Counted from the first letter of the stretch, positions 7,987 to 17,650 are shown. The stretch is 64,000 nt of DNA from QHWT01 sp963755695 (GCA_963755695.1 CAVWLB010000008.1:1798001-1862000), one strand, 5' to 3'. Numbers and translations: made by a program. The notes: generated by a model from the sequence alone, not told the origin.

Positions 7987-10032
7987 ATGAAGGTGTTGCG
8001 CCGGACCGCGCTGATTGCCGCGTTGGTCGCCTCCCCATCTGTCGTCGCGTTGTGGGCGGCGTCTGGAGTCTGGCAGGAAATTACCGCCCCGACGTTTGGC
8101 AAGTGGGGCATCGATCTCGCGGCGCGCGATCCGCACGTCAAGGCCGGTGACGATTTCTTCGCCTATGCTAACGGCAGCTGGCTCGCGAAGACCGAGATTC
8201 CCGCCGATCAGCCCAGCACCAGCACGGGTTACGAGCTGTACAACCTGACGCAGAATCAGTTGCGCGCATTGATCGAGGCCAGCGCGTCCAATCCGACCAC
8301 ACCAACCGCTACGCAGATAGGCGGCCTCTACAAGAGTTTCATGGACGAAGCGGCAGTCGAGGGGCTCGATGCAAAGCCGCTCGCCTCCGACCTTGCGGCG
8401 ATTGAGGCCGTGCGATCGAAGGATGAATTCGTCGCCCTGATGGGAAAGACGGCGACCAACGTCGGCATCTCGTTGTTTGGCGCCGAGGTGGATTCGGACG
8501 CGAAGAAACCGGTGTCCACCCTCTATCTCTTTCAGGACGGCCTTGGAATGCCGGACCGCGACTACTACTTGACGGATCAGTTCAAGGACAAGAAGGAAGC
8601 CTACGAGGCGTACATTACCCGCACGTTTGCCCTCATCAAGGATCCGGCCCCTGAGGCGAAAGCGAAGTTGGTTCTGGCATTCGAAACGGAGGTTGCCAAG
8701 GCGAGCTGGCCTGCGGCGGAACGGCGCGACCTCGACAAGATCTACAACCCGATGACCGTCGACGCGCTGCAATCGTACGCGCCGGAAGTCAAGTGGCGCT
8801 CCTATCTGGCCGGCGCCGGCTTGAACGATCTGGCCAACCTGGTGGTTGCGGAAAACACCGCCGTCCAGAAGATGGCCCGGCTCTTTGCTGATACGCCGCT
8901 CGAGACGCTGAAGGCGTGGGAAACGTTTCATTGGGTGTCCGGCGCGTCACCGTACCTGTCGAAGCGATTCGTGGACAGCCGGTTCGACTTCGTCGAAAAG
9001 GCGCTGTCCGGAACGCCCGCCCAACGCCCGCGTTGGAAGCGCGGCGTGAGCCTGGTCGACGGCCGTCTTGGGGAGGCCGTCGGCAAGGAATATGTCGCCA
9101 AGTATTTTCCGCCGGCCTCCAAGGCGAAGATGGAGACGCTCGTCGCCAACTTGAAGACCTCGATGGCGGCACGGATCCGCAACGCGGGCTGGATGAGCCC
9201 GCAAACCAAGGATCAGGCGCTCGACAAGCTCTCCAAGATGGAAGTGATGGTGGGCTATCCGGCCAAGTGGCGCGACTATTCGACGCTGAAGATCGACCCG
9301 GCCGATCTCTATGGCAACGTCGAGCGGAGCATCGCGTTCGAGGCAGCGTATCAATTCAACAAGATCGGGAAGGCCGTCGACAAGGCGGAGTGGGGGATGA
9401 CCCCGCAAACCGTTGACGCCTACAACGGCGGTCTCGAGAACAAGATCGTGTTCCCCGCCGGCATCCTGCAACCGCCGCTCTTCAATCCCGACGCCGACCC
9501 CGCGGTGAACTACGGAGGCATCGGGGCGGTCATCGGCCACGAGATCACCCACGGCTTCGATGACCAGGGCCGCAAGATTGACGCAACCGGAACCTTGCGC
9601 GACTGGTGGACGCCGGAAGATGCGAAACGCTTCATGGCCGAAAGCGAGAAGCTCGCCGGCCAGTTCGACGCCTACGAAGGGGTGCCCGGCATGCACATCA
9701 ACGGCAAATTGACGCTGGGTGAGAACATCGCCGATCTCGGCGGCTTGCTGGTGGCCATCGATGCTTATCACACGTCGCTTGGAGGACAGGCCGCACCCGT
9801 CCTCGATGGACTGACCGGCGACCAGCGCGTGTTTCTAGGCTACGCGCAGGCCTGGCGCGGCAAGACCCGCGACGATGCGCTGCGCGCGCAGATGGCGTCG
9901 GACCCGCATTCGCCGAGGAAATTCCGGGTGATTGGGCCGATCCGGAACGTCGACAGCTGGTATGCCTCGTTCGACGTGACGCCCAACGACAAGTACTACC
10001 TGAAGCCTGATGACCGCGTCCACGTCTGGTAG
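7987..10032 (+). CDS. M13 family zinc metallopeptidase (neprilysin/PepO-like)
   Basis: The protein has 681 residues. An N-terminal signal peptide is present (MKVLRRTALIAALVASPSVVALWAASG), so it is exported. The zinc site is HEITH (in GHEITHGFDDQG, about residue 518), with the downstream ENIADLGG supplying the third ligand, and NAYYN-like substrate-binding residues are replaced by VDAYNGGLENK. The C-terminus DRVHVW is typical. It should cleave oligopeptides in the periplasm or outside. The ribosome-binding site AAGGAG (7974-7979) lies inside codons 3-5 of the divergent ligase gene, so the two starts are physically interlocked. Confidence 0.97.
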   Translation: MKVLRRTALIAALVASPSVVALWAASGVWQEITAPTFGKWGIDLAARDPHVKAGDDFFAYANGSWLAKTEIPADQPSTSTGYELYNLTQNQLRALIEASASNPTTPTATQIGGLYKSFMDEAAVEGLDAKPLASDLAAIEAVRSKDEFVALMGKTATNVGISLFGAEVDSDAKKPVSTLYLFQDGLGMPDRDYYLTDQFKDKKEAYEAYITRTFALIKDPAPEAKAKLVLAFETEVAKASWPAAERRDLDKIYNPMTVDALQSYAPEVKWRSYLAGAGLNDLANLVVAENTAVQKMARLFADTPLETLKAWETFHWVSGASPYLSKRFVDSRFDFVEKALSGTPAQRPRWKRGVSLVDGRLGEAVGKEYVAKYFPPASKAKMETLVANLKTSMAARIRNAGWMSPQTKDQALDKLSKMEVMVGYPAKWRDYSTLKIDPADLYGNVERSIAFEAAYQFNKIGKAVDKAEWGMTPQTVDAYNGGLENKIVFPAGILQPPLFNPDADPAVNYGGIGAVIGHEITHGFDDQGRKIDATGTLRDWWTPEDAKRFMAESEKLAGQFDAYEGVPGMHINGKLTLGENIADLGGLLVAIDAYHTSLGGQAAPVLDGLTGDQRVFLGYAQAWRGKTRDDALRAQMASDPHSPRKFRVIGPIRNVDSWYASFDVTPNDKYYLKPDDRVHVW

Positions 10033-10077
10033 GAACACGTCCTAGAAGAACTCGAAGCGCGCTTGTCACCAAAAGCC

Positions 10078-10240
10078 TCACGCAAAAGGCGCCAAGGCGC
10101 AAAAGGCGAAGGCAGTAGTTCAAGTGGTAGTTTGCTGCCTTTAGGCACGAACTGGCTCTTTGTTCCACCGCCGCTGCGCGGCGGCGCAAGGCGCGACAGT
10201 CACGCGTGGCAGCCATTTGCGCCCTTGCGCCATTGCGTGA
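10078..10240. repeat. Imperfect long inverted repeat (REP/MITE-like) between convergent genes
   Basis: The left arm at 10078-10103 starts TCACGCAA and contains AAGGCGC and GGCGCAAA. The right arm at 10216-10240 is its imperfect reverse complement (about 21 of 26 positions), with a spacer of about 110 bases. It sits in a 325-bp gap without genes between convergent M13 and TetR genes. It may be a repetitive palindromic element or a large transcript hairpin. Confidence 0.6.
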
Positions 10241-10357
10241 AACCGTCTTCCCACCGTCGCGACCGTGGCATCAACCAGCGCAATCACTTGATCGCAGCCG
10301 GCGCAAGCGCTTCCATGGCTCGGTGGCATGTCGCCTGCCTTAGGCTAAAGACCCGCC

Positions 10358-11053
10358 CTACAAACGGCGGCGGACACGTGGTCGTGCCTCGGCCAGCGCC
10401 CGCTCGACCAGCGCGCGCGCGGCCCAGGCCAGCAGGTCCTCGGCTCTCTTCTGCTTGACGCCGCGCACGTCTCGAAGGGCCACGAGCGGCTCCCAACCCA
10501 TCAAAATGCTGAGCACAGAGACGAGGCGCTCGTACGCCTCGCGCGGGAGTCTCTCCCGCAGCGGTTCCAACGCACGTTCGATCCACTCGACACGTCGATA
10601 ACCGCGGCGCGGCGCTCCATCGGCGGGTTCCTCAGCCTCGACCGTCAACCGGATCAGCGCCCGGCCCAGATGCATCGTGTCGGCGGCTCCGCGGTTGACC
10701 GCCCGGCTCAATTGATCGATGCCCACCACCGGGTCGTCGCTGCCAGCCGACCGGCGAACCACCGGTTCAATCGCGGTGGCGCCCAACGCGCCCAGCGTGG
10801 CGTCGAGCAGCAAGTGCTCGAGTGTCGGAAAATACATGTAGATCGTGCGACGGGAAACGTCCGCCGCTTCGGCGACTTCCGCGATGGTCGGTGTTCGGCC
10901 ATCCGCCATCAGCCGCATTGCCGCCTCGACGATCGCCTTGCGGGTTCGCCGCCGCTGGGCGACCCGCCCGGAATCAGCGGCTCCGCCGCGTCCTGACGGC
11001 GCGGCGCGGACCGGCCGGCGAGCCCGCTTGACGGTCGTGGCCATCGCTGTCAT
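10358..11053 (-). CDS. TetR-family transcriptional repressor
   Basis: The protein has about 231 residues. The N-terminal HTH reads AIVEAAMRLMADGRTPTIAEVAEAADVSRRTIYMYFPTLEHLL, the standard TetR_N domain. The rest is a variable ligand-binding domain. Starts at 11068, 11053 and 11044 are all in frame. 11053 or 11044 is preferred because a TATAAT box ends at the 11053 ATG and the operator palindrome (11072-11087) needs room upstream. It is divergent from the monooxygenase gene at 11124, the classic layout of a TetR repressor controlling its neighbour and itself. The effector may be an aromatic or acyl-CoA compound, given the genes that follow. Confidence 0.92.
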   Translation of the reverse strand: MTAMATTVKRARRPVRAAPSGRGGAADSGRVAQRRRTRKAIVEAAMRLMADGRTPTIAEVAEAADVSRRTIYMYFPTLEHLLLDATLGALGATAIEPVVRRSAGSDDPVVGIDQLSRAVNRGAADTMHLGRALIRLTVEAEEPADGAPRRGYRRVEWIERALEPLRERLPREAYERLVSVLSILMGWEPLVALRDVRGVKQKRAEDLLAWAARALVERALAEARPRVRRRL

Positions 11054-11071
11054 TATACGCGAGTGCATTCA

Positions 11072-11087
11072 TTGCACACATGTGCAA
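11072..11087. promoter_or_regulatory. Palindromic operator for the divergent TetR regulator
   Basis: TTGCACA-CA-TGTGCAA has perfect 7-bp arms with a 2-bp centre. It is placed between the divergent TetR and monooxygenase genes, 37 bases before the ATG at 11124. Size and position are typical of TetR operators. Binding is inferred. Confidence 0.75.
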
Positions 11088-11123
11088 AATAACCGTCAGC
11101 CCACATTTTATTCAGGGGATCCC

Positions 11124-11453
11124 ATGCCGGGCATAACGCTGGTCAACTGTTTCGATGTTCCCGCCGGCCGTGAACAGGAGTTCTTCGGACTGTGGCAGCA
11201 GGTCAACACCTACATGCGGAGCAAGCCAGGCTATCTGAGTCACACGCTGCACCGTGCGCTCGCGGCGGATGCCACGTTCCGCTTCATCAACGTCGCGCGG
11301 TGGGCCTCCAGGGAGGACTTCGACGCCGCGCACGACGAAGGTTTCCGCGCGCTGATCACCAAGCCGGCCTGGAGGGCGTTCCCTTCTCACCCCGCGCTCT
11401 ACGAGGTCGTGCACGAAGCGCGGGCCGGCGCCGTCCCGGTCGCGAGCATCTAG
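11124..11453 (+). CDS. Antibiotic-biosynthesis-monooxygenase (ABM) domain protein
   Basis: The 109-residue protein starts MPGITLVNCFDVPAGREQEFFGLWQQVN, a single ferredoxin-like ABM domain. Such small proteins are cofactor-free monooxygenases or haem/quinone-handling dimers. The start at 11124 has AGGGGA 5-10 bases upstream; the longer open frame runs through the TetR promoter and is rejected. It is probably de-repressed by the TetR ligand and may be cotranscribed with the MFS gene 84 bases downstream. Confidence 0.87.
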   Translation: MPGITLVNCFDVPAGREQEFFGLWQQVNTYMRSKPGYLSHTLHRALAADATFRFINVARWASREDFDAAHDEGFRALITKPAWRAFPSHPALYEVVHEARAGAVPVASI

Positions 11454-11537
11454 CCGACGGACATCGACCGGCGGCCGTGCGCCGAGGGGCAGCGCATGGC
11501 CGTCGTGTCCGGCAGACCATATGCTAGGCTCCCGTCG

Positions 11538-12878
11538 ATGCCCCGCACGGAAAGCACTTCCACCGATGTCGATCTGGCCCGACTGCTGGACGAAGGTCCG
11601 TGGACGCCTGCCCAGCGGTGGTTTGTTGCGCTGACGGCGCTGACCGTCATCTTCGACGGAGCGGACCTCCAGCTGCTCGCCAACGTCATTCCGGCAATCA
11701 TGCGCGAGTGGGGAGTTGCGCGGAGCGCGTTCGCACCGGCGCTCGCGGTGGGACTCGTCGGCATGATGGTCGGCGGCGCGACGGGAGGAATGATTGGCGA
11801 TCGGGTCGGACGGAAAATCGCGCTGCTCTCGAGTGTGCTGGTGTTCGGCCTCGCCACGCTGGCCACGGCCCTCGCGACCGACTTATCGAGCCTCAGCCTG
11901 TACCGCTTTCTTGCCGGACTGGGTCTTGGTGGAGCGATTCCCAATGCCGCTTCACTAGCGTCGGAGTTCGTGCCGCGCCGTCATCGGTCCTTTGCGGTGA
12001 CGTTGACCATCGTCTGCGTCCCGCTCGGCGGAACGCTGGCCGGTTTGCTGGCGATCCGCATGCTGCCGATCGGATGGCGATCGATCTTCATCGTCGGCGG
12101 GCTCGTGCCGCTGGGGATCGCCTTCGTTCTGATGAAGCTGCTGCCCGAATCGCCGCGGTATCTTGCGTCGCGACCCGGTCGCGCCGCGGAATTGCGCGGC
12201 TTGCTGGAGCGCATCGGCCGGCCGGTTCCGCATGTCGCGAGGTTCACCAACTCCACTGAAGCCACCGGCGCCCGGGCCGGTATCGCTGCGCTGCTCGCAC
12301 CGGATTTCCGGCGCGACACGCTCGCGCTGTGGGGCGCGTTCTTTTCCTGTCTGCTGGCGGTCTATCTCGGATTCAACTGGGTTCCGTCGATGCTGACCGG
12401 CGCCGGGCTCAGTCCCACCGTCGGAAGCGCCGGGATCACCGCCTTCAACCTGGGCGGCGTTGCCGGGGCCATTGCCGGGGCATGGGCGTTCGCGCGTATT
12501 GGGTCTCGCAAGACGATGATCGTCATGGCTGCCGGCGCCGCGGCGGGGGCGCTCCTTCTTCGGTCGACACCGATCGGGCCGACCAGCGATCCGACCTCAA
12601 TCGTCGCCATCCTGGGATTGACCGGCGGCCTCATCAACGCCGTCCAGACGACGATGTACGCGCTCGCCACCCAGATTTATCCGACGGCCGTCCGCGCCAC
12701 GGGGGTTGGAACGGCGGCGTCGATTGGCCGCGTCGGCGGGATCCTCAGCAGCTTTGCCGGCGCCTGGACGCTCGAAACGGGTGGAGCACCGCTGTTCTTC
12801 GCGCTGCTCTCGGCGGCCATGATCGCGACCGCTCTTTCGCTGGCATTGGTGAAACGTCACATTGCGGCGACCGTCTAG
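11538..12878 (+). CDS. MFS transporter, aromatic acid:H+ symporter-like (AAHS)
   Basis: The protein has 446 residues and twelve predicted TM segments. FDGADLQLLANVIP in TM1 is the DGxD motif of the AAHS subgroup, GDRVGRK is the MFS loop 2-3 signature, and RFLAGLGLGGAIPNA matches TM4. The start MPRTESTST at 11538 is preferred over an in-frame ATG at 11496. It should import aromatic acids such as benzoate- or hydroxybenzoate-type compounds with protons. It sits beside a TetR gene, a monooxygenase, an enoyl-CoA hydratase and a broken phenylacetate-CoA ligase, supporting an aromatic-acid role. Confidence 0.9.
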   Translation: MPRTESTSTDVDLARLLDEGPWTPAQRWFVALTALTVIFDGADLQLLANVIPAIMREWGVARSAFAPALAVGLVGMMVGGATGGMIGDRVGRKIALLSSVLVFGLATLATALATDLSSLSLYRFLAGLGLGGAIPNAASLASEFVPRRHRSFAVTLTIVCVPLGGTLAGLLAIRMLPIGWRSIFIVGGLVPLGIAFVLMKLLPESPRYLASRPGRAAELRGLLERIGRPVPHVARFTNSTEATGARAGIAALLAPDFRRDTLALWGAFFSCLLAVYLGFNWVPSMLTGAGLSPTVGSAGITAFNLGGVAGAIAGAWAFARIGSRKTMIVMAAGAAAGALLLRSTPIGPTSDPTSIVAILGLTGGLINAVQTTMYALATQIYPTAVRATGVGTAASIGRVGGILSSFAGAWTLETGGAPLFFALLSAAMIATALSLALVKRHIAATV

Positions 12879-12931
12879 GCATCCAGGCTGCCGACCGCGT
12901 TGCCGCTGTCGGCATTTCTCAATGCGCGCCG

Positions 12932-13198
12932 TCAGCCATGCGCCCGAAGCCCGCCGAAGGGATAGCCCTCCCTCAAGTCCTGCTTGGTGGTGAAGGGAAA
13001 TCGCGCGAGATCGCCAAGGCTCCTGAGGTCGTCGGGATGCGCGCCAACCGCCGTGCACTTCTGCTGGTATGCCGGCACGTGCTCGTAGGCGTGGCGCAGC
13101 GATCACCGGAGCCGTTCGAGTTGAAGATGCTCGAGTTCGTCGCGGCTCGCACACTCGATTGGTTCGAGGCTGGGCGGGCGAAGACGCGCTTTCGGCAT
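12932..13198 (-). pseudogene. Phenylacetate-CoA ligase (PaaK-like) N-terminal remnant with in-frame stop
   Basis: Reading from ATG 13198, the frame encodes the N-terminus of a PaaK-type adenylate-forming ligase: IECASRDELEHLQLERLR, then TGA at 13105-13103 where the family has a residue, then SLRHAYEHVPAYQQK, HPDDLRSLGDLARFPFTTK and DLREGYPFGG. It ends after 88 codons. The AMP-binding core (about 340 residues) is absent. It begins 3 bases after the enoyl-CoA hydratase stop with AGAGGA as ribosome-binding site, so it was once the next gene of that operon. This is a genuine deletion plus stop, not just a frameshift. Confidence 0.85.
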
Positions 13199-13201
13199 GG
13201 A

Positions 13202-13966
13202 TCATCCTCTACGCGAGGCACGTTCGGCACGATGCTCTGCCATCGCGTGTAAATGCTCGGGAGACAGCGTGGAGATCCGTTGATATTCGAAATAGGTCTC
13301 GACGAACTCGCTGAAGGATGTCTCGAACGCCATGTTGGTCAATTTCTTGGTCAACCGGGTGGACGTCCAGGCCATGGAGAGGACTCGATCGGTGAGCTCG
13401 GCGATCTTCGCGTCGAACGACGCGGCATCGACCACCCAGTCCACCAGTCCCCACGACAGCGCCGTTGACGCATCGACGACTTCGGCGGCGAGGGCGAGCC
13501 GTTTCGCCCTCCCCAGGCCCGCATGTCGAGCCACTCGCCACATGCCGATGCCGGGGATGATGCCTTCTCTCACCGCCGTGATACCAAACCGCGCATCGTC
13601 GCGCGCGACGCGCAGGTCGCAGGCAAGGGCAATCTGAAGGCCGCCGCCGATGCAGTGCGACTGGATCGCCGCGACGACGATTTGATCCAGGGCTTCCAGC
13701 TTGCGCAGCGCCGTTTCCCAGTTCCGGAAGAACGTCATGCCGGTCTCGCCTTGCGACAATGCCGTCAGATCGATTCCGCTGCAGAAGGCACGGCCCGCAC
13801 CCCGCAGGACGATGATTCGAAGCTCCTGGTTGACGGCAAGGTCGTCGACCAGGGTGTTCAAATCGCGAGCCCACTGCTCGTTGGCGCAGTTCAACACCTG
13901 CGGACGATTGAGGACCAGTGTTGCGACCCGGTCGTCTACCGTGGAATACATCGTCTCGAGCTCCAC
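13202..13966 (-). CDS. Enoyl-CoA hydratase/isomerase (crotonase) family protein
   Basis: The protein has 254 residues from GTG 13966, which has an excellent ribosome-binding site (AAAGGAGG, 4 bases away); an ATG 15 bases later has none. The crotonase core is seen in GAGRAFCSGIDL (oxyanion hole) and QSHCIGGGLQIALACDLRVA. FGITAVREGIIPGIGMWRV carries the catalytic Glu region. It should hydrate or isomerise acyl-CoA intermediates, for example in aromatic-acid or fatty-acid degradation. It heads a minus-strand operon whose next gene, a PaaK-like ligase, is broken. It is divergent from the sigma-54 activator starting at 14170. Confidence 0.94.
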   Translation of the reverse strand: MELETMYSTVDDRVATLVLNRPQVLNCANEQWARDLNTLVDDLAVNQELRIIVLRGAGRAFCSGIDLTALSQGETGMTFFRNWETALRKLEALDQIVVAAIQSHCIGGGLQIALACDLRVARDDARFGITAVREGIIPGIGMWRVARHAGLGRAKRLALAAEVVDASTALSWGLVDWVVDAASFDAKIAELTDRVLSMAWTSTRLTKKLTNMAFETSFSEFVETYFEYQRISTLSPEHLHAMAEHRAERASRRG

Positions 13967-14169
13967 CAGGCCTCCTTTGCGGGGGAATGCGTTACCAGGG
14001 GCGTGATCAAAAACAGGATGACAAACGATGGGCTCAGTCCGCTGTGAGTCGCACCAACGACCCGCCCGCGGCGGGCCGTATTGTAAGACCAAGGTGTTAT
14101 CGGTGGGAACTTGACACCCCGCGACGCCAATTGCAACATGACCCTTCTGAGGCTCTAACGCCGCAAATC

Positions 14170-16239
14170 ATGGCCGACGCAGACGTGCGCGTCTCGGCGC
14201 TTGTACCACGCTACGACGCCCTGCTGTCCGTATCGCGGACCCTCGCCGGACACAAGACGATGGCGGAACTGTTCGAGGTTCTCGCCGATCATCTTCATAC
14301 GGTCGTTCCGTTCGACTACCTCGCGCTCGTGCTGCACGACGCAGCTACGGACGAAATGCAACTGGTCGTGCTCGAGCCGAGCGACCTGGTCGTTCCTTTC
14401 AGATCCAGGCCGGTCGCCGACCAGGGACCCGCGGGAAAAGTCTGGACGACCCAGAAGGGTATGGTCGTTCGGATCGGCGAGAACGATCCGTTGCCGCCGG
14501 CGATGGAGTTCCTGCGCAGCCAGGGGCGTCGTGTCGCCTGCTTCCTCCCGCTGACGACGGCGCATGGAAAGCTTGGTGTCCTCAGCTTTGGCAGTTGTTC
14601 CGAGACGCCTTACAGCGACGATGTGTTGCAGTTCATGGAGCAGGTGGCGGCAATTGTCGCGATTGCCGTCGACAACGGCATCAATTACGACCAGGCGCAA
14701 ACATACGAGCGCGAGCTTCGGGAAGAGCGGGACAGCCTGCGCTTCCTGCTGAGCGTCAACAACCTGCTGGTCTCGCATCTCGACTATCCCCCGCTGCTCG
14801 AGGCAATTCTCGATGCCGTGCAACCTATCGTCAAAGCCGACCGGGTAGCCGTGGCGCTTTACGATGAGGATTCGGAATGCCTGCGGCTCGATTGGATTTA
14901 CGACAAGACGCATGGCTTCGGCAGGACCGAAGTCGCGCTGCCAATGGATCGATCCATTGCAGGCGTGACGCTTCAGCGAGGCGTGGCCAGCCTGTTTCGC
15001 CGAACGGATCTCGAAGGGAACGGCTGGGACGAGCGCACCGCTGATGAAGGCCGCCGGCCTCGAATCCGTGTGCTGCGTGCCGCTCGTGACCCGGAACGGC
15101 ACTCTGGGAGCGCTTTATGTGGGTAGCGCCGACACCCGATGCTTTCTCGGAACAGGACGTCCGGCTCCTCGGGCAGACGTCGGCGCAGATTGCGATCGCG
15201 GTCGAGAATGCACGCGCCTATCAGCGTATTGCCCGGGCCAACGCCCACTTGACCGACGAAAAGCAGTACCTCGAACAGGAGCTCTATCGCGAGTTCGCCG
15301 ACATCGTGGGCTCGAGCACGACGCTGCGGCCGGGTGCTGCAAGCCGTCAAGACGGTCGCGCCGACCGACAGCACGGTGTTGCTCCTTGGTGAGACCGGCA
15401 CCGGCAAGGAACTGATCGCTCGCGCGATCCACAACCTCAGTCCCAGGCGCGATCGGCCGTTCGTCCGGATGAGCGTGGCTGCGCTTCCGGCGAGCCTGCT
15501 CGAGAGCGAGCTGTTCGGACACGAGAAGGGGGCGTTTACCGGCGCCACCGTCAGCCGTGCCGGCCGACTCGAGCTGGCGAACCGCGGCACGCTGTTTCTC
15601 GACGAGGTCGGCGACATTCCGCCGGAGGTGCAGCCGAAGCTGCTGCGCGTCCTGCAGGAGCGCGAGTTCGAGCGGCTTGGCAGCACCCGCACGCAACGGG
15701 TGGACGTGCGGGTCGTCGCCGCGACCAACCGCGATCTCGAGCACATGGTCGAAGAAGGATTGTTCAGAAGCGATCTCTACTATCGCCTGAACGTCTTTCC
15801 GATCGCGATTCCGCCGTTGCGCGAACGCGTCGAAGACATTCCCGCGCTGGCGATCCATTTCGCGGAGCAATGCGCCCGCCACCTGGGACGGCCGGTTCCT
15901 TCCATCCCGTCGACGGTCATGGACGCGCTCAAGAAGTGGAGCTGGCCCGGCAACATCCGGGAGCTGCAGAACGTCATCGAGCGCGCGGTTATCATGTCCA
16001 CCGGTTCGACCCTCGTCGTTCCGCCGCAGGACATTCGGCCGAGACCAAAACGAAGCGGGTCGGCCCAGAAACCCGTGGCCACGTTCCACGATGCCGAACG
16101 CGAGGCGATTCTGCAGGCATTGAGGGAATCCAACGGCGTCATTGCCGGGCCGACCGGCGCGGCCGCGCGTCTCGGGCTCCGGCGAACGACGCTGCAGTCG
16201 AAGATGCGCCGGCTGCAGATTCAGCGGCCGTCCTATTGA
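14170..16239 (+). CDS. GAF-GAF-sigma-54 activator (FhlA-like), disrupted by three frameshifts
   Basis: Reconstructed length is about 690 residues. GAF1 is at about 14200-14680 (ALVLHDAATDEMQLVVLE) and GAF2 at about 14760-15180. The AAA+ domain (LLLGETGTGKELIARAIH; GAFTGA loop in HEKGAFTGATVSRAG; FLDEVGDIP) is at 15330-15990. A Fis-like HTH ends the protein (GAAARLGLRRTTLQSKMRRL). Frame changes occur near 15035, 15120 and 15330 in well conserved sequence. The total length is divisible by three, pointing to compensating sequencing errors. It should activate sigma-54 promoters in response to a small ligand bound by GAF. The divergent neighbour is the enoyl-CoA hydratase operon, a possible target. 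Confidence 0.85.
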
Positions 16240-16248
16240 ATCGGAGGC

Positions 16249-16269
16249 CTCGCCGCCGGCGGGGGCGAG
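16249..16269. terminator. GC-rich stem-loop between convergent sigma-54 activator genes
   Basis: CTCGCC (16249-16254) pairs with GGCGAG (16264-16269) around a 9-base GC-rich loop. It lies between the stop at 16239 (+) and the stop at 16272 (-). Confidence 0.5.
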
Positions 16270-16271
16270 CC

Positions 16272-17419
16272 CTACGCCAGCGCCAGTTCCGCTGGCTCTT
16301 CCACGATGTCGGATAGATCGGATGGATCCGCGATGCGCTGGTCGGGCAGGCTCGTCGAGCCACGGAATTCGCGGAACTCCACTCCGCAGCCGTGTGCGGC
16401 AAGGAAGTTCATGAAGCGCCGATAGTCACTGCTCGGCATGCCAAACAGCTTGAGCAGCGACTTGTAGCGGCCGCGCAGACTCCCGCAAGCCACGGCGAAC
16501 CAGCTCGCGGAGGTCGTGGCGCGTGATGTCGCGGGCGAGGAACATCGGATAGACGTGCTCCCAGAATGACGCGCCCTGCTTGACCAGCGCGTCGTACAGG
16601 TCGTCGGCGACCTGACGCCGGCGATCGACGAGCGGCTTCAGCGGCGCGGGCCTTGTTGCGCATCGCCACCGGGAGATGCTCGACGCCGACGACGACCGGT
16701 CGTCGACAGCCAGACCAGCTGTTCGACGACATTCAGCAGTTCGCGGACGTTGCCCGGCCAGCGGTATCGCTCGAAGCGCGCGCAGCGCCTCGTCGGTGAA
16801 GCTCCACCGGCCGTTCGGCACGGGCGAGAAAGTGCTGTCATCAGCGCCTGGACGTCTTCGGGCCGCTCTCGAAGAGGCGGCACGTGCAGATGGATGACCC
16901 GCAGCCGATAGAGCAGGTCCTCGCGGAACTGGCCGGCGGCGACCAGATCGCTCAGATTGCGATTGGTCGCGGCGACCACGCGAACGTCGACGCGCGCCTG
17001 CCGATTCGTCCGAACCGACGGCCTGGATCTCGCCGTTCTCGAGAAACCGCAGCAGCAGCGCCTGCATGCGCAGGCTCATCTCGCCGACTTCGTCGAGAAA
17101 CAGCGTGCCGCGATGCGCGAGCTGCAGCTTGCCGCGCTTGTCGCGGTAGGCGCCGGTGAAGCTGCCTTTGACGTGTCCGAAGAGCTCCGACTCGAGCAGC
17201 GTCTCGGTGAGGCCGGCGCAATTCACCGCCACGAATGGCGCGTGCTTGCGGACTGGAGTGGCTGTGGACGTGCCGCGCGACCAGGTCCTTGCCGACGCCG
17301 CTCTCGCCGGTGATCAGGACCTTGGCGCTGCTCGCTGCGGCCCGCTCGGCCATCGAGAGCAGGTCCCTCATTGCAGGGCTGGCGACAATCAGACTCGGGA
17401 ATTCAAGTACGGCAGGCAT
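16272..17419 (-). CDS. Sigma-54-dependent regulator without sensor domain, frameshifted
   Basis: The product begins MPAVLEFPSLIVASPAMRDLL and goes straight into the AAA+ domain: ITGESGVGKDLVARHVH (Walker A), HVKGSFTGAYRDKRG (GSFTGA instead of the usual GAFTGA), TLFLDEVGEMS, VAATNRNLSDL, RWPGNVRELLNVVEQL. The C-terminus is not a Fis HTH; it carries SSDYRRFMNFLAAHGCGVEFREFR. At least four frame changes (near 17235, 16985, 16830, 16490) interrupt it. With no receiver or GAF domain, its activity may be set by expression or by an unknown partner. It is downstream of the TadZ gene on the same strand; candidate -24/-12 promoters occur at 18938-18954 and 20222-20236. Confidence 0.82.
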
Positions 17420-17650
17420 GGATGCCGGTCATAGAGCAAACCTCCGGCCGGTTGGCTGGCTAGCCGCAAACCATTGAAATTGCTGGCGCTATGGGAAGCG
17501 AGGTGACGCCAGCCGACCGGCCTGACGTCGTCAGATGACGAGGGGTCGGCACGGCGTCGTCAGACTGGCATTCCGGGCTGGGATGCCCGGCAGATACGTC
17601 AGGGATCCCCGAGTGCGGAATCGGCGGTGGACGCTTCATCCGCAGCCATT

